Shown here: positions 6,568 to 12,796 of the stretch, piece by piece
Layout of the letters: every line of letters starts with the position of its first letter
Position numbering within the stretch: the first letter of the stretch is position 1
IMG/VR virus record: IMGVR_UViG_3300008117_000273
Span: 1-25,262 of that record
Strand: one strand, 5' to 3'
DNA from: a virus
Length of the DNA stretch: 25,262 bases
Position numbers and translations under genes: made by a program
Notes under the pieces: model-generated
Seen by the model: the letters and a program-made list of their open reading frames with translations, nothing else
Told to the model about the DNA's origin: nothing
Databases searched by the model: none

Positions 6568-8789
6568 TTTGATTCCAATTTTTTAACCCATCTCTGGATT
6601 GTTTTACGGCTTACCTCCAGGATCTCTGAGGCTGTTGTTTTATTTATCTGCGGATTGCTCTCATACATTGCTTTGAACTGATCAAAAGGATCCATTGATC
6701 CGGAGCTTCTGGCAATAGTTCGGAGCTGATTCTTTTCTTTGACATCCATCTTCACGAGCTTACTCATGTTGATGAAATACTCTGATAGTCTTTCAGCTCT
6801 GAGAAGTGATTCCTTTCTGATAGTGGCAGGAGTATAGCTTTCATCCTCTGCTGACCAAATGAACTGCATGATGAGTGCAAATCTTGGGATGTAACTCTTC
6901 TGTTTAGGCAGCATTGATTTCATGTATTCATTCTCATCATCTGAGTTCTGAATGTCTGTGATCTTGTCATGGATCCTGATCCATTCCTTCTGGGCTTGAT
7001 TGTCAAACTTAGCCACAACAGATTCAATCTCTGCCTTGTCATTGAATCTAAGCAGTTGCTTGTTAACAAGATCTCTGAGATTCAAAACATATGACCGGTA
7101 CCATTCGATGATATCATCATCCATGTAGCTGTCATTGTATCTATTAACCACCAGCTCCGGATAGCTGATCAGGATCCTATCCACGAATCCATTCTCTTTG
7201 TTGCTGCCTGTGGTGAAATCTTCAAATACCGATGGCTGAATACCACCAAGAACAGGGAGAAATGGCTTATCAACAAACGCACTCTTCGATGTCTTACGAT
7301 TCAGAGAGATGCTGGTACCTGACCAGGATGATAGCCAGAACTCAAGATCAGATCCCTGCCTGTACTTATTCATATCTTTAAACCACCCTGCAAGCTCATC
7401 CTTGAATATCCCCACAGCATTGGGATTCTGCTCATGTAGATCTACCAGAGCCTCCAAAGTGATATCATTCACCATAAACTGTCTTGATAGTGGCTTCTGA
7501 ATTTCCTCTGCGTATTGCTTTTCTTTCTTATCCAGTGCTTCGTATTCTCTCCACTTGGCATATTGCTTGGCATATTCCTTCTGCTCTCTGACATTGGCTT
7601 CACGTAGTGGATAGATCACCTGATTAATGCTTGGAGTTTTACCAATACCTGGCTTTCCTACTATTGCAATCCACAAAGTTGCGATTTCCTGCCATCCTGA
7701 TTTGACCTCAATACGTATTGTGTTGCCGATGATCGTTGATATCATCCAAAGGAATGAGCTACCCATGAAATCAACAGAGAGTCCAAGAGTCTTATCTGAT
7801 AGCAGCATATACTTTTGAATGTTCTCAGGGAATACATCGATAGGGAACTGTACTCTTTCGATGATATCCTGTGGGATCTCTTCCTTGAATTTAACCTCTG
7901 GCACTTGCCTGGTACCATATCCTTGCTTATACAGATCTGATGCAGCTCTTGTAAAATCTCCATTGTGATGCTTGTAGCTATAGATCGCGAATGGACTAAG
8001 GAGCTGCTCATTAGGATATACTGTTCCTGTACTAAACAGATACATGCATCCGGAATCCTTGTATACATACCCAGAATGTGGAGATGTAGCTCCATGCCTC
8101 TTAATGATGTAGCTGTTTGTTGTATTTCTGACAATTACAAAGTCATCCTGGATCAGATCCATTGCTGTATGCTTTGAGTTGTAATCTTGCCATGGAGTGA
8201 CTTTCTCACCTTTGTACTCTGACTTCTTTGGCTCATCTACAGCAATCTCATTCACATAGTTAAATGTTCTACTGATGGACCATATGATCTCTCTCTCCTG
8301 CTCAGTGATGTAATCAATCTGATGATATTGCCTCTGAGTGATAAATGATTCATATAGCACTACCATACCTCCCATGCCTCGGCTCTCAATGATAGCCTCT
8401 TTGTGATCCTTCAAACATGCAATCTTTGTATTGCCTGATGGCTGTTCACATTTATACAGGATATGATATCCTGCATTCCTGGTCTTAGCGATGACTACCT
8501 TATCCTCAAAGTCCTCAATGTTATCTTTGATGAATGACAGATATTCAGCCCACCATTTTTTCTGCTGTGGCAAACCAACAATCACCTTGAGATCTATGTC
8601 GATGACCTCCACATCATTGTATCCAGTCACCAATCCATACAGAGGACTGCTCAATGCTTCGACCTCATCTGCTGATCTGTTGCTCGTTTGGTATTGCTTC
8701 CAGGATCCTATCGGTCTCTTGTCCTGGTCCACCGGGATGATGGAATAACCCTGCCCGGCCAATTTTCTTAAATAGCTTTTTGATATCAT
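6564..8789 (-). CDS. Bifunctional primase-polymerase / helicase (AEP PrimPol + DUF3987-like)
   Basis: 741 residues. An N-terminal archaeo-eukaryotic-type primase domain: GYSIIPVDQDKRPIGSW (14-30), LVTGYNDVEVIDIDLK with catalytic Asp residues at 64 and 66, a GYHILYK segment near 107, and ESRGMGGMVV around 135-144. The C-terminal part is a P-loop helicase like DUF3987: Walker A GKPGIGKT (378-385), a Walker-B-like AVGIFKDELAGWF (458-470), and a LPVLGGIQPSVF stretch near 511-522. The last ~40 residues form a helix-turn-helix (NKTTASEILEVSRKTIQRW). Such proteins prime and unwind at a phage origin. The gene starts ~40 bp from the repeat array at 8831-9010, so it likely acts there and may be controlled by it. 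Confidence 0.85.
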   Translation of the reverse strand: MISKSYLRKLAGQGYSIIPVDQDKRPIGSWKQYQTSNRSADEVEALSSPLYGLVTGYNDVEVIDIDLKVIVGLPQQKKWWAEYLSFIKDNIEDFEDKVVIAKTRNAGYHILYKCEQPSGNTKIACLKDHKEAIIESRGMGGMVVLYESFITQRQYHQIDYITEQEREIIWSISRTFNYVNEIAVDEPKKSEYKGEKVTPWQDYNSKHTAMDLIQDDFVIVRNTTNSYIIKRHGATSPHSGYVYKDSGCMYLFSTGTVYPNEQLLSPFAIYSYKHHNGDFTRAASDLYKQGYGTRQVPEVKFKEEIPQDIIERVQFPIDVFPENIQKYMLLSDKTLGLSVDFMGSSFLWMISTIIGNTIRIEVKSGWQEIATLWIAIVGKPGIGKTPSINQVIYPLREANVREQKEYAKQYAKWREYEALDKKEKQYAEEIQKPLSRQFMVNDITLEALVDLHEQNPNAVGIFKDELAGWFKDMNKYRQGSDLEFWLSSWSGTSISLNRKTSKSAFVDKPFLPVLGGIQPSVFEDFTTGSNKENGFVDRILISYPELVVNRYNDSYMDDDIIEWYRSYVLNLRDLVNKQLLRFNDKAEIESVVAKFDNQAQKEWIRIHDKITDIQNSDDENEYMKSMLPKQKSYIPRFALIMQFIWSAEDESYTPATIRKESLLRAERLSEYFINMSKLVKMDVKEKNQLRTIARSSGSMDPFDQFKAMYESNPQINKTTASEILEVSRKTIQRWVKKLESK

Positions 8790-8830
8790 AGTGTTTGCAA
8801 GTATACAAATAATTTACTTATTAAATAAAA

Positions 8831-9010
8831 TGGGACATAGTGGGACATGTCGCACCAAAATGTCGCACCAAAATGTCCCACATTTTTGTTGAATATCAAT
8901 GAGTTATGAGCAAATGTCCCAATGTCGCACCTATTTTAAAAAAAAATATTTTTTTACTTTATAATTTTCTAATTTATATAGAAAGACATGGGACATTGGG
9001 ACATGTCGCA
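8831..9010. repeat. Iteron-like array: candidate phage replication origin and/or operator
   Basis: This non-coding stretch holds ten copies of the 8-mer TGSGACAT. Forward copies start at 8831, 8841, 8989 and 8997; complementary copies (ATGTCSCA) start at 8847, 8860, 8873, 8914, 8922 and 9003. Forward and reverse copies merge into a near-palindrome, TGGGACATGTCGCA, at 8841-8854 and 8997-9010; both are followed by CC, giving a 16-bp exact direct repeat. Between the clusters (8932-8984) is an AT-rich stretch with a perfect 16-bp palindrome, A7-TA-T7, at 8940-8955, a plausible unwinding element. The array separates a winged-helix gene from the primase-helicase gene. Known iteron origins combine repeats with an AT-rich element next to a replication gene; use as an operator for the primase operon is an alternative or additional role. 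Confidence 0.75.
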
Positions 9011-9015
9011 CCTGG

Positions 9016-9285
9016 TTAAAGATAGAACTCAACCCACTGTTGTATCTGATTCACAAACGAATACGGCTTAATGATGCGTAATTTCTTGCCGACTCTCTCA
9101 ATGGGACAATCAAAATCATCTCTAAGCTGTGCAATATCTTTCTCAATGATCGACTTGCTCCATTCCTTGCCCATGATGTAATTCATTTTATCCTGGATCT
9201 GATAGATATTATACTCTTTCTTTTGCAGCATGTAGACAATTATGCTCATGCGTCTGATCTTATCTCTCATGTCGTACTTTGGCAT
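9016..9285 (-). CDS. Small winged-helix DNA-binding protein next to the iterons
   Basis: 89 residues. The pattern RRMSIIVYMLQKKEYNIYQIQ, then SIIEKDIAQLRDDFDCPIE, then KKLRII is that of a DeoR/WYL-type winged helix: a first helix, a recognition helix in the 'rDi..L' position, and a wing with a Pro-Ile pair. No effector domain follows. Its stop is 6 nt from the last repeat of the array, which makes it the nearest candidate for binding the palindromic repeats. Start is uncertain: ATG at 9285 overlaps the methyltransferase by 26 nt, and ATG at 9270 overlaps by 11 nt. Role as initiator accessory or repressor is inferred. Confidence 0.6.
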   Translation of the reverse strand: MPKYDMRDKIRRMSIIVYMLQKKEYNIYQIQDKMNYIMGKEWSKSIIEKDIAQLRDDFDCPIERVGKKLRIIKPYSFVNQIQQWVEFYL

Positions 9286-9961
9286 CTTCTAATTCATCAA
9301 AAATTGATACTTGTCTTATGTCTTTCTTTCTAATTATTCCTAAAGCAGTTTCAAAGATTGTTCTACCAGCTTCATAGTCTACCAAGTTACGAGCTATTTT
9401 ATCGGTGCGTTGTTCTCCTTTGTAGCTATAAAAATCAAACTCATGAAATTCACACCATTGCTTAACTTCATTCTTGCTTTCCATTGATATTGATTTACGC
9501 TCCATTAAATCACTAGGTAGTATAAAATTAGTCCAATACAAGTGTCGTCCTCTTTTTTGTGCGTTTATCAATGGCTCATAATACGGTGTTACATTCTCTA
9601 CTACATACTTGCCTTTAAAGTAATGCTGTAAAAATAGTATCTCTTCGTAAAGTTTTAAATCTGCAAACACTGGTTTATGATTTGATTTCTCACTTTTACG
9701 ACTCCCAAATGCTGCCTTACTATGACTAGGACAAGGTGGACTGCTCCAAATAAAATCAAAGTCTTTATAATGGTCTAGCAAGTATTGATGTGCATCTGCA
9801 ACAATTACCGTATCATTTGGGAATCTTTCTTGATATAATCTTGCTGCTTCAGGGTCTAATTCAATTGCAGTTACTTCTATTTCTATTCCTGCTTCTTTTG
9901 CTACTTCATCCCACTTGTATCGGTTACCACCTAAACAAGCATATAAGTTTAATATCTTCAT
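9260..9961 (-). CDS. Compact DNA cytosine-C5 methyltransferase
   Basis: 233 residues. Motif I is NLYACLGGNRYKW (family: FxGxGG), an acidic SAM-contact residue follows in AIELDPEAA, motif IV is SSPPCPS with the catalytic Cys at 77, motif VI is VVENV (122-124), and motif VIII is RGRHLYW. It is much shorter than typical Dcm/HhaI enzymes (330-400 residues), with a reduced target-recognition region and no clear NAVPP-like motif X, so specificity or activity may be unusual. The gene is visibly more AT-rich than its neighbours and contains no GATC, unlike the phage backbone, which suggests recent acquisition. No restriction partner is adjacent, so it is most likely an orphan that protects phage DNA or marks it. 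Confidence 0.8.
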   Translation of the reverse strand: MKILNLYACLGGNRYKWDEVAKEAGIEIEVTAIELDPEAARLYQERFPNDTVIVADAHQYLLDHYKDFDFIWSSPPCPSHSKAAFGSRKSEKSNHKPVFADLKLYEEILFLQHYFKGKYVVENVTPYYEPLINAQKRGRHLYWTNFILPSDLMERKSISMESKNEVKQWCEFHEFDFYSYKGEQRTDKIARNLVDYEAGRTIFETALGIIRKKDIRQVSIFDELEDAKVRHER

Positions 9962-9978
9962 AATTTATTTATTTGCGA

Positions 9979-10398
9979 TTACAGGAGCTTTTTAAACTCT
10001 TCCTTTGTCATTACATCATTGAGGCCCTTAAACGCGCTCACATCGGCTGAAACAAAGCGCAGAGTTAATTCTACTCTGTTCGCAATAGTTTTGTATGCGT
10101 GAACGTGTAGGTATTGATCTGCCAAATCATCCACTTTGTGATTGTAGATCCGGTGATGCAGCTCATCAATGGCCTTCAGATATTCTTGATCTGAGATGCT
10201 CATCCACTTAATATGCTCTTTTACTCCATGCATTACAGAGCAGTGCTTCATGTCAAAGATCCTGGCGATCTCACAGTAGTTGCAGAACTTGTATAGCTCA
10301 GAGAACATATAGAATCTTCTGTACACATGAGTGCGCTGTCGGTATCTGCGCATCAGATCGTATTCCTTGGCCAGTTCAATCAGTTGATCTTTGTTCAT
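9979..10398 (-). CDS. Small DnaA domain IV-like DNA-binding protein
   Basis: 139 residues. Residues ~25-65 (YRRFYMFSELYKFCNYCEIARIFDMKHCSVMHGVKEH) follow the plan of DnaA domain IV, where a helix-turn-helix (xEIGRxFGxRDHTTVxHAxxK) binds DnaA boxes; here the signature RDHTT is replaced by KHCSV but the closing HG/HA pair is kept. The rest is helical with no ATPase domain. In phages, such short proteins may bind origins or hijack host replication. It lies in the same operon as the winged-helix gene beside the repeat array. The start overlaps the upstream gene by 4 nt. The match is by eye and could be convergent. Confidence 0.55.
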   Translation of the reverse strand: MNKDQLIELAKEYDLMRRYRQRTHVYRRFYMFSELYKFCNYCEIARIFDMKHCSVMHGVKEHIKWMSISDQEYLKAIDELHHRIYNHKVDDLADQYLHVHAYKTIANRVELTLRFVSADVSAFKGLNDVMTKEEFKKLL

Positions 10399-10730
10399 AT
10401 CTGTTCTATTTTATAGCCCCAGGCCATGTATTGATCAAGTGTATCAAGCTCATCTACTGGATGATCATATCCCTCTTGCCTAAGATACCCATGTGCATCT
10501 GCATAGCAATGCCACCATATTCCACCTTCAGGCTGAACAGAATCCTCAAGCCAAACTCTATATTTTTTGAATGGAATCATTTGCCATCTGTTACCTGATG
10601 CAGCTGCACCATTGTATTTCTTTAGATACTTAGCCACATCATTTGTGAAGACCGTCTTCTCATGTATGCTGCCAGTAATTGGATGAGTGATTGTGAATTT
10701 TACTGGTATTCGTTTACTTGCTTTTTTCAT
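10395..10730 (-). CDS. Hypothetical phage protein (111 aa)
   Basis: 111 residues. A basic start (KKASKRIPVKFTI) leads into beta strands around residues 8-30, a Trp-rich middle (GNRWQMIPFKKYRVWLED, GIWWHCYADAH) and an acidic helical end (DELDTLDQYMAWGYK). No membrane segment and no known motif. It overlaps the genes on either side by 4 nt, so it is expressed with the DnaA-IV-like protein. Function unknown. Confidence 0.55.
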   Translation of the reverse strand: MKKASKRIPVKFTITHPITGSIHEKTVFTNDVAKYLKKYNGAAASGNRWQMIPFKKYRVWLEDSVQPEGGIWWHCYADAHGYLRQEGYDHPVDELDTLDQYMAWGYKIEQI

Positions 10731-10924
10731 AACTGTTCTATTTCTTGTTTAACTTCAAACCAATAATTGTCACTATCATCATCTAAATACATAACTGCTT
10801 CTAATATCTCATCAACTGCAATCAATGCGCATTGCTTTGCCATTGAATAACTTAGATATTCATACTTAGAATCTATATCTAAATATTTATCAACTAAATA
10901 TTTTGCCTTCTCTTTCGATGTCAT
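10727..10924 (-). CDS. Small conserved phage protein (65 aa)
   Basis: 65 residues, helical and acidic. The central SMAKQCALIAVDEILEA and the ending WFEVKQEIEQL match, from memory, a small protein recurring in Bacteroidetes and Flavobacterium phages. No known function. The gene is more AT-rich than average for the window and contains no GATC. It overlaps the neighbours by 4 nt on both sides (ATGA junctions). Confidence 0.6.
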   Translation of the reverse strand: MTSKEKAKYLVDKYLDIDSKYEYLSYSMAKQCALIAVDEILEAVMYLDDDSDNYWFEVKQEIEQL

Positions 10925-11061
10925 ATCCTCTCAACTTTCTTGATTAATGGAGGCCACATGTCTGCTTTCTTAATTGCATCCTCTTTGCTGTTCGCTTTGA
11001 TTGTCTTGTATCCAAGCTGCCATCCTGATGGCCCCTTGAATTTATATGTTACCTTCCACAT
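10921..11061 (-). CDS. Small hypothetical protein (46 aa)
   Basis: A 46-residue ORF from ATG at 11061 to a TGA at 10921 that overlaps the next ATG as ATGA. The sequence begins MWKVTYKFKGPSGWQLGY, continues KTIKANSKEDAIKKADMW and ends in a basic tail. This strand-strand-helix pattern, with 'A(N/K)S.EDA.KKA', resembles the small modulator proteins found in many phage early regions. It overlaps the upstream small membrane gene by 20 nt. Gene context and the tight coupling are the support. Confidence 0.6.
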   Translation of the reverse strand: MWKVTYKFKGPSGWQLGYKTIKANSKEDAIKKADMWPPLIKKVERI

Positions 11062-11212
11062 CTAAATATCGAATATAAATTACTGTTGCTATTGTTAGGA
11101 TAGACATACCAATGATGCCATATGTTCCAAACAACATCCAAACAATCCACCAAAATGCTACTCCTAACCATAGGATAAAGCATAGAACAAATATTAATAT
11201 TATGTATTTCAT
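11042..11212 (-). CDS. Small two-helix membrane protein (56 aa)
   Basis: From ATG at 11212 (MKYIILIFV) 56 residues; a farther in-frame ATG at 11257 would add 15 unlike residues and overlap another small ORF, so the later start is preferred. Two hydrophobic helices: residues ~3-25 (YIILIFVLCFILWLGVAFWW) and ~30-48 (GTYGIIGMSILTIATVIYI). The tail RYLDVEGNI is short and polar. No family is recognised. Its place in an early gene string suggests a membrane-active host-interaction peptide, but that is inference. Confidence 0.55.
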   Translation of the reverse strand: MKYIILIFVLCFILWLGVAFWWIVWMLFGTYGIIGMSILTIATVIYIRYLDVEGNI

Positions 11213-11213
11213 C

Positions 11214-11333
11214 TCAATTTTCTTTTGCCTTGCACAGAGCAAGGTATAGTTCAACATTAAACGATCCTTCTTTTTTCCACCAGTTGATCATGGATCTCAC
11301 AGGTAACTGGAATGGAGTGAATCTATTCTCCAT
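11214..11333 (-). CDS. Very small hypothetical protein (39 aa)
   Basis: A 39-residue ORF starting with ATG at 11333, inside the last codons of the zinc-protein gene (11-nt overlap), and ending 1 nt before the preferred start of the membrane protein. The sequence opens MENRFTPFQLPVRSMINWW and ends in a short basic helix. It fills the only gap in this chain of minus-strand genes, which is the main support; no homology is recognised. Confidence 0.45.
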   Translation of the reverse strand: MENRFTPFQLPVRSMINWWKKEGSFNVELYLALCKAKEN

Positions 11334-11499
11334 CTTCGTTTTCTTGTTCTTGTTTCTCATAGCCTTTGCCGTTGCATTTATCACATTCTACTTTCTTATA
11401 GCATCCTCCGCAGCACATGCTCGCAGGACGATCACAGTCAGGACCAATCATCACATATCCCTGACCATAACAATCCTCACACATTACTGATCCAGACAT
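11323..11499 (-). CDS. Small DnaJ-type zinc-binding protein (58 aa)
   Basis: 58 residues from ATG at 11499. Two CxxCxGxGY repeats, CEDCYGQGY at 7-15 and CDKCNGKGY near the C-terminus, flank a CDRPASMCCGGC segment. This matches the cysteine-rich zinc-binding repeats of DnaJ, here without a J-domain. Such mini zinc proteins occur in phages and may act as chaperone adaptors or nucleic-acid binders. The tail is Glu/Gln-rich. It overlaps the coiled-coil gene upstream by 16 nt and the 39-residue ORF downstream by 11 nt. Confidence 0.65.
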   Translation of the reverse strand: MSGSVMCEDCYGQGYVMIGPDCDRPASMCCGGCYKKVECDKCNGKGYEKQEQENEDGE

Positions 11500-11738
11500 A
11501 TCCTTTGAATTTCGCCAACAATTACCGCATAGGTTTTGATCATCATTTTGACCTGATCTTTTGCATTGCTGATCTTGTACTGACTCTCGAGCATTTCAGT
11601 TCTTCCACACATAGGAACTACCCATGCCTCATGTAGTCCAAGCAGTCTGTTGTACTCATCATTGAGATTATTGAGCTGATCCCATGTCTGCTCTCTGAGG
11701 ATCTCCAGTTTCTCCAGTTGTTCAAATTTGTTTTTCAT
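11484..11738 (-). CDS. Small coiled-coil protein, first gene of the early operon
   Basis: 84 residues from ATG at 11738; the frame stays open further upstream, but that part runs through a terminator and the endolysin gene, so it is rejected. The sequence is almost entirely helical with heptad-like leucines (FEQLEKLEILREQTWDQL, then NDEYNRLLGL). A CGRTEMLESQYKIS segment and a hydrophobic end follow. The start is preceded by an A-rich leader typical of Bacteroidetes. As the first gene after a terminator and a promoter-like element, it heads the transcript that includes the small early genes. Function unknown. Confidence 0.6.
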   Translation of the reverse strand: MKNKFEQLEKLEILREQTWDQLNNLNDEYNRLLGLHEAWVVPMCGRTEMLESQYKISNAKDQVKMMIKTYAVIVGEIQRICLDQ

Positions 11739-11752
11739 CGTGTTTGTTTTTG

Positions 11753-11783
11753 CAATGATACGAACTATTTTCATATGTGCAAA
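11753..11783 (-). promoter_or_regulatory. Candidate Bacteroidetes-type promoter for the early gene string
   Basis: On the minus strand, TTTG (11783-11780) is followed after 19 nt by TATCATTG (11760-11753), one mismatch from TAnnTTTG. The start of the coiled-coil gene is 14 nt further. It sits just after the endolysin terminator, where a new transcript is needed. Confidence 0.45.
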
Positions 11784-11807
11784 AAAATATGAACATATTT
11801 TAACAAT

Positions 11808-11835
11808 AAAAAAACCTCCCCATTTCTGAGGAGGT
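11808..11835 (-). terminator. Intrinsic terminator after the lysis genes
   Basis: On the minus strand, stem ACCTCC/GGAGGT (11835-11830 with 11819-11814) with a 10-nt loop, followed by a run of seven T. It lies 18 nt after the endolysin stop and separates the virion and lysis block from the early operon. Confidence 0.8.
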
Positions 11836-11853
11836 CCAACACTATGATAAAAT

Positions 11854-12318
11854 TCAGCCGGCAACTGGCCTGTACAAAGTACCTTTTTTAGATTTAACAG
11901 CTCGCAGTATTTGCTTTCTGTTATTTGAACTGAATGATACATGAACCCAATCAGGATTATCATCCGTTCCAAACTCCCAAATGAGTTGATCCCATTCAAG
12001 ATTCTTGCGAATATAGTCAAAAATTTCTTTATTGGTCACACCTCCATATCTATCCGCATCAATATCCATTGCTTGGCCCATGCAATGCTGCGAGCTGGAA
12101 CTCCCTTTCACAGCTCTATTTAAGGCACCACAGCGGTAGCCTGATGAGATGTGAATAGGAACTTTGAAATGTAAACGGATAGGCTCAAATACTTTCTCGC
12201 ATAGCAGCTTTGCAGATGCCAGGTGAACAGGATCCTTGATTGTATTATCAATACCTCTTCTCTTGGCTGTATCTGAATGGCAGAACTCAGCGAGTGATAC
12301 GTGTGCGCTTAGCTTCAT
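11854..12318 (-). CDS. Endolysin, zinc peptidase M15 family (D,D/L,D-carboxypeptidase-like)
   Basis: 154 residues. The peptidase M15 (VanY/HHIP-like) motif set is clear: SSGYRC near 58-63, LNRAVKGSSSSQH with the first zinc-ligand His at 78, GQAMDID with the ligand Asp at 85, and DWVHVSF with the third ligand His at 126. The N-terminus SLAEFCHSDTAKRRGID is the usual 'sxxEfxxSxtA' start. The enzyme cleaves peptide crosslinks in host peptidoglycan. No signal peptide or wall-binding domain, so it needs a holin to cross the membrane; the two small membrane proteins encoded just upstream are candidates. Start overlaps the preceding gene by 4 nt. Confidence 0.9.
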   Translation of the reverse strand: MKLSAHVSLAEFCHSDTAKRRGIDNTIKDPVHLASAKLLCEKVFEPIRLHFKVPIHISSGYRCGALNRAVKGSSSSQHCMGQAMDIDADRYGGVTNKEIFDYIRKNLEWDQLIWEFGTDDNPDWVHVSFSSNNRKQILRAVKSKKGTLYRPVAG

Positions 12319-12524
12319 TCCTTAGTTAGTTGTGATAGCGCAGCTCCAACAGATCCGACAGCTACCAAATATCCTCCAACAGTTACAACAGCAGCAGGTA
12401 ATGCCACAGGAACTGCAATGATAGTACCACCAATCACACCAGCTGCGATGGCTATCTTCTGCACCTTTTTCCAAAATGCAGGAGTCTCAGACTTCCAACG
12501 ATCCTTTAATTCCTTTAAGCGCAT
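12315..12524 (-). CDS. Small membrane protein, candidate holin
   Basis: 69 residues. An N-terminal basic amphipathic helix (KELKDRWKSETPAFWKKVQK) precedes two short hydrophobic stretches (IAIAAGVIGGTIIAVPVAL and AAVVTVGGYLVAVGSVGAAL), rich in Ala, Gly and Val, as in small holins. Position directly upstream of the endolysin, with a 4-nt overlap, supports a lysis role. Holin identity cannot be proven from the sequence because families are diverse. It overlaps the upstream gene by 38 nt. Confidence 0.6.
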   Translation of the reverse strand: MRLKELKDRWKSETPAFWKKVQKIAIAAGVIGGTIIAVPVALPAAVVTVGGYLVAVGSVGAALSQLTKE

Positions 12525-12756
12525 ATCTTTGTTTTTTTGGCAAGTCTGCCAATTCTCTGAAAGGCATTCTGTGATTCGTGTTCAAATGTTGTGATGTGTT
12601 TGCTCTGATCTCAAGGCATGAGTAAAGTTTACCCTGCACTTCTTTTAAATCTTCTTTTGTTGCAGATAGTTCAGTATAAAGGAAAGCAATGGCACACCAC
12701 ATCAAGAAAGCACTTCCGTACTTCTTTGTGAATTCTGTCATCTTAATAGGATCCAT
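12487..12756 (-). CDS. Small membrane protein in lysis cassette
   Basis: 89 residues: one membrane helix near residues 14-29 (GSAFLMWCAIAFLYTE), then a helical charged part (KEDLKEVQGKLYSCLEIRA) and a basic tail. A single N-terminal helix followed by a coiled-coil-like region is the layout of spanin i-type or accessory lysis proteins. A lysis role rests on its position just upstream of the holin candidate and endolysin. Start is ATG at 12756 (alternative at 12741). Confidence 0.55.
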   Translation of the reverse strand: MDPIKMTEFTKKYGSAFLMWCAIAFLYTELSATKEDLKEVQGKLYSCLEIRANTSQHLNTNHRMPFRELADLPKKQRYALKGIKGSLEV

Positions 12757-12796
12757 ACTATAATATGGATTCTTGTTTCAGTAGAAATACGTAGTG

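Noticed and set aside
8790-8830. TATACTTG as a promoter -7 element for the primase gene
   Set aside because: One mismatch and no supporting -33 element at the right distance; left as part of the array's possible regulatory role.
8902-8912. Possible DnaA box near TTATGAGCA in the array
   Set aside because: Only about 6 of 9 bases match TTATNCACA; too weak to call in AT-rich DNA.
8831-9010. CRISPR array
   Set aside because: Repeats are only 8-16 bp, in both orientations and irregularly spaced, with no spacer-like units.
11739-12020. N-terminal extension of the coiled-coil gene to 12020
   Set aside because: The extension runs through an intrinsic terminator and is antiparallel in frame to the M15 endolysin; ATG at 11738 has the right leader.
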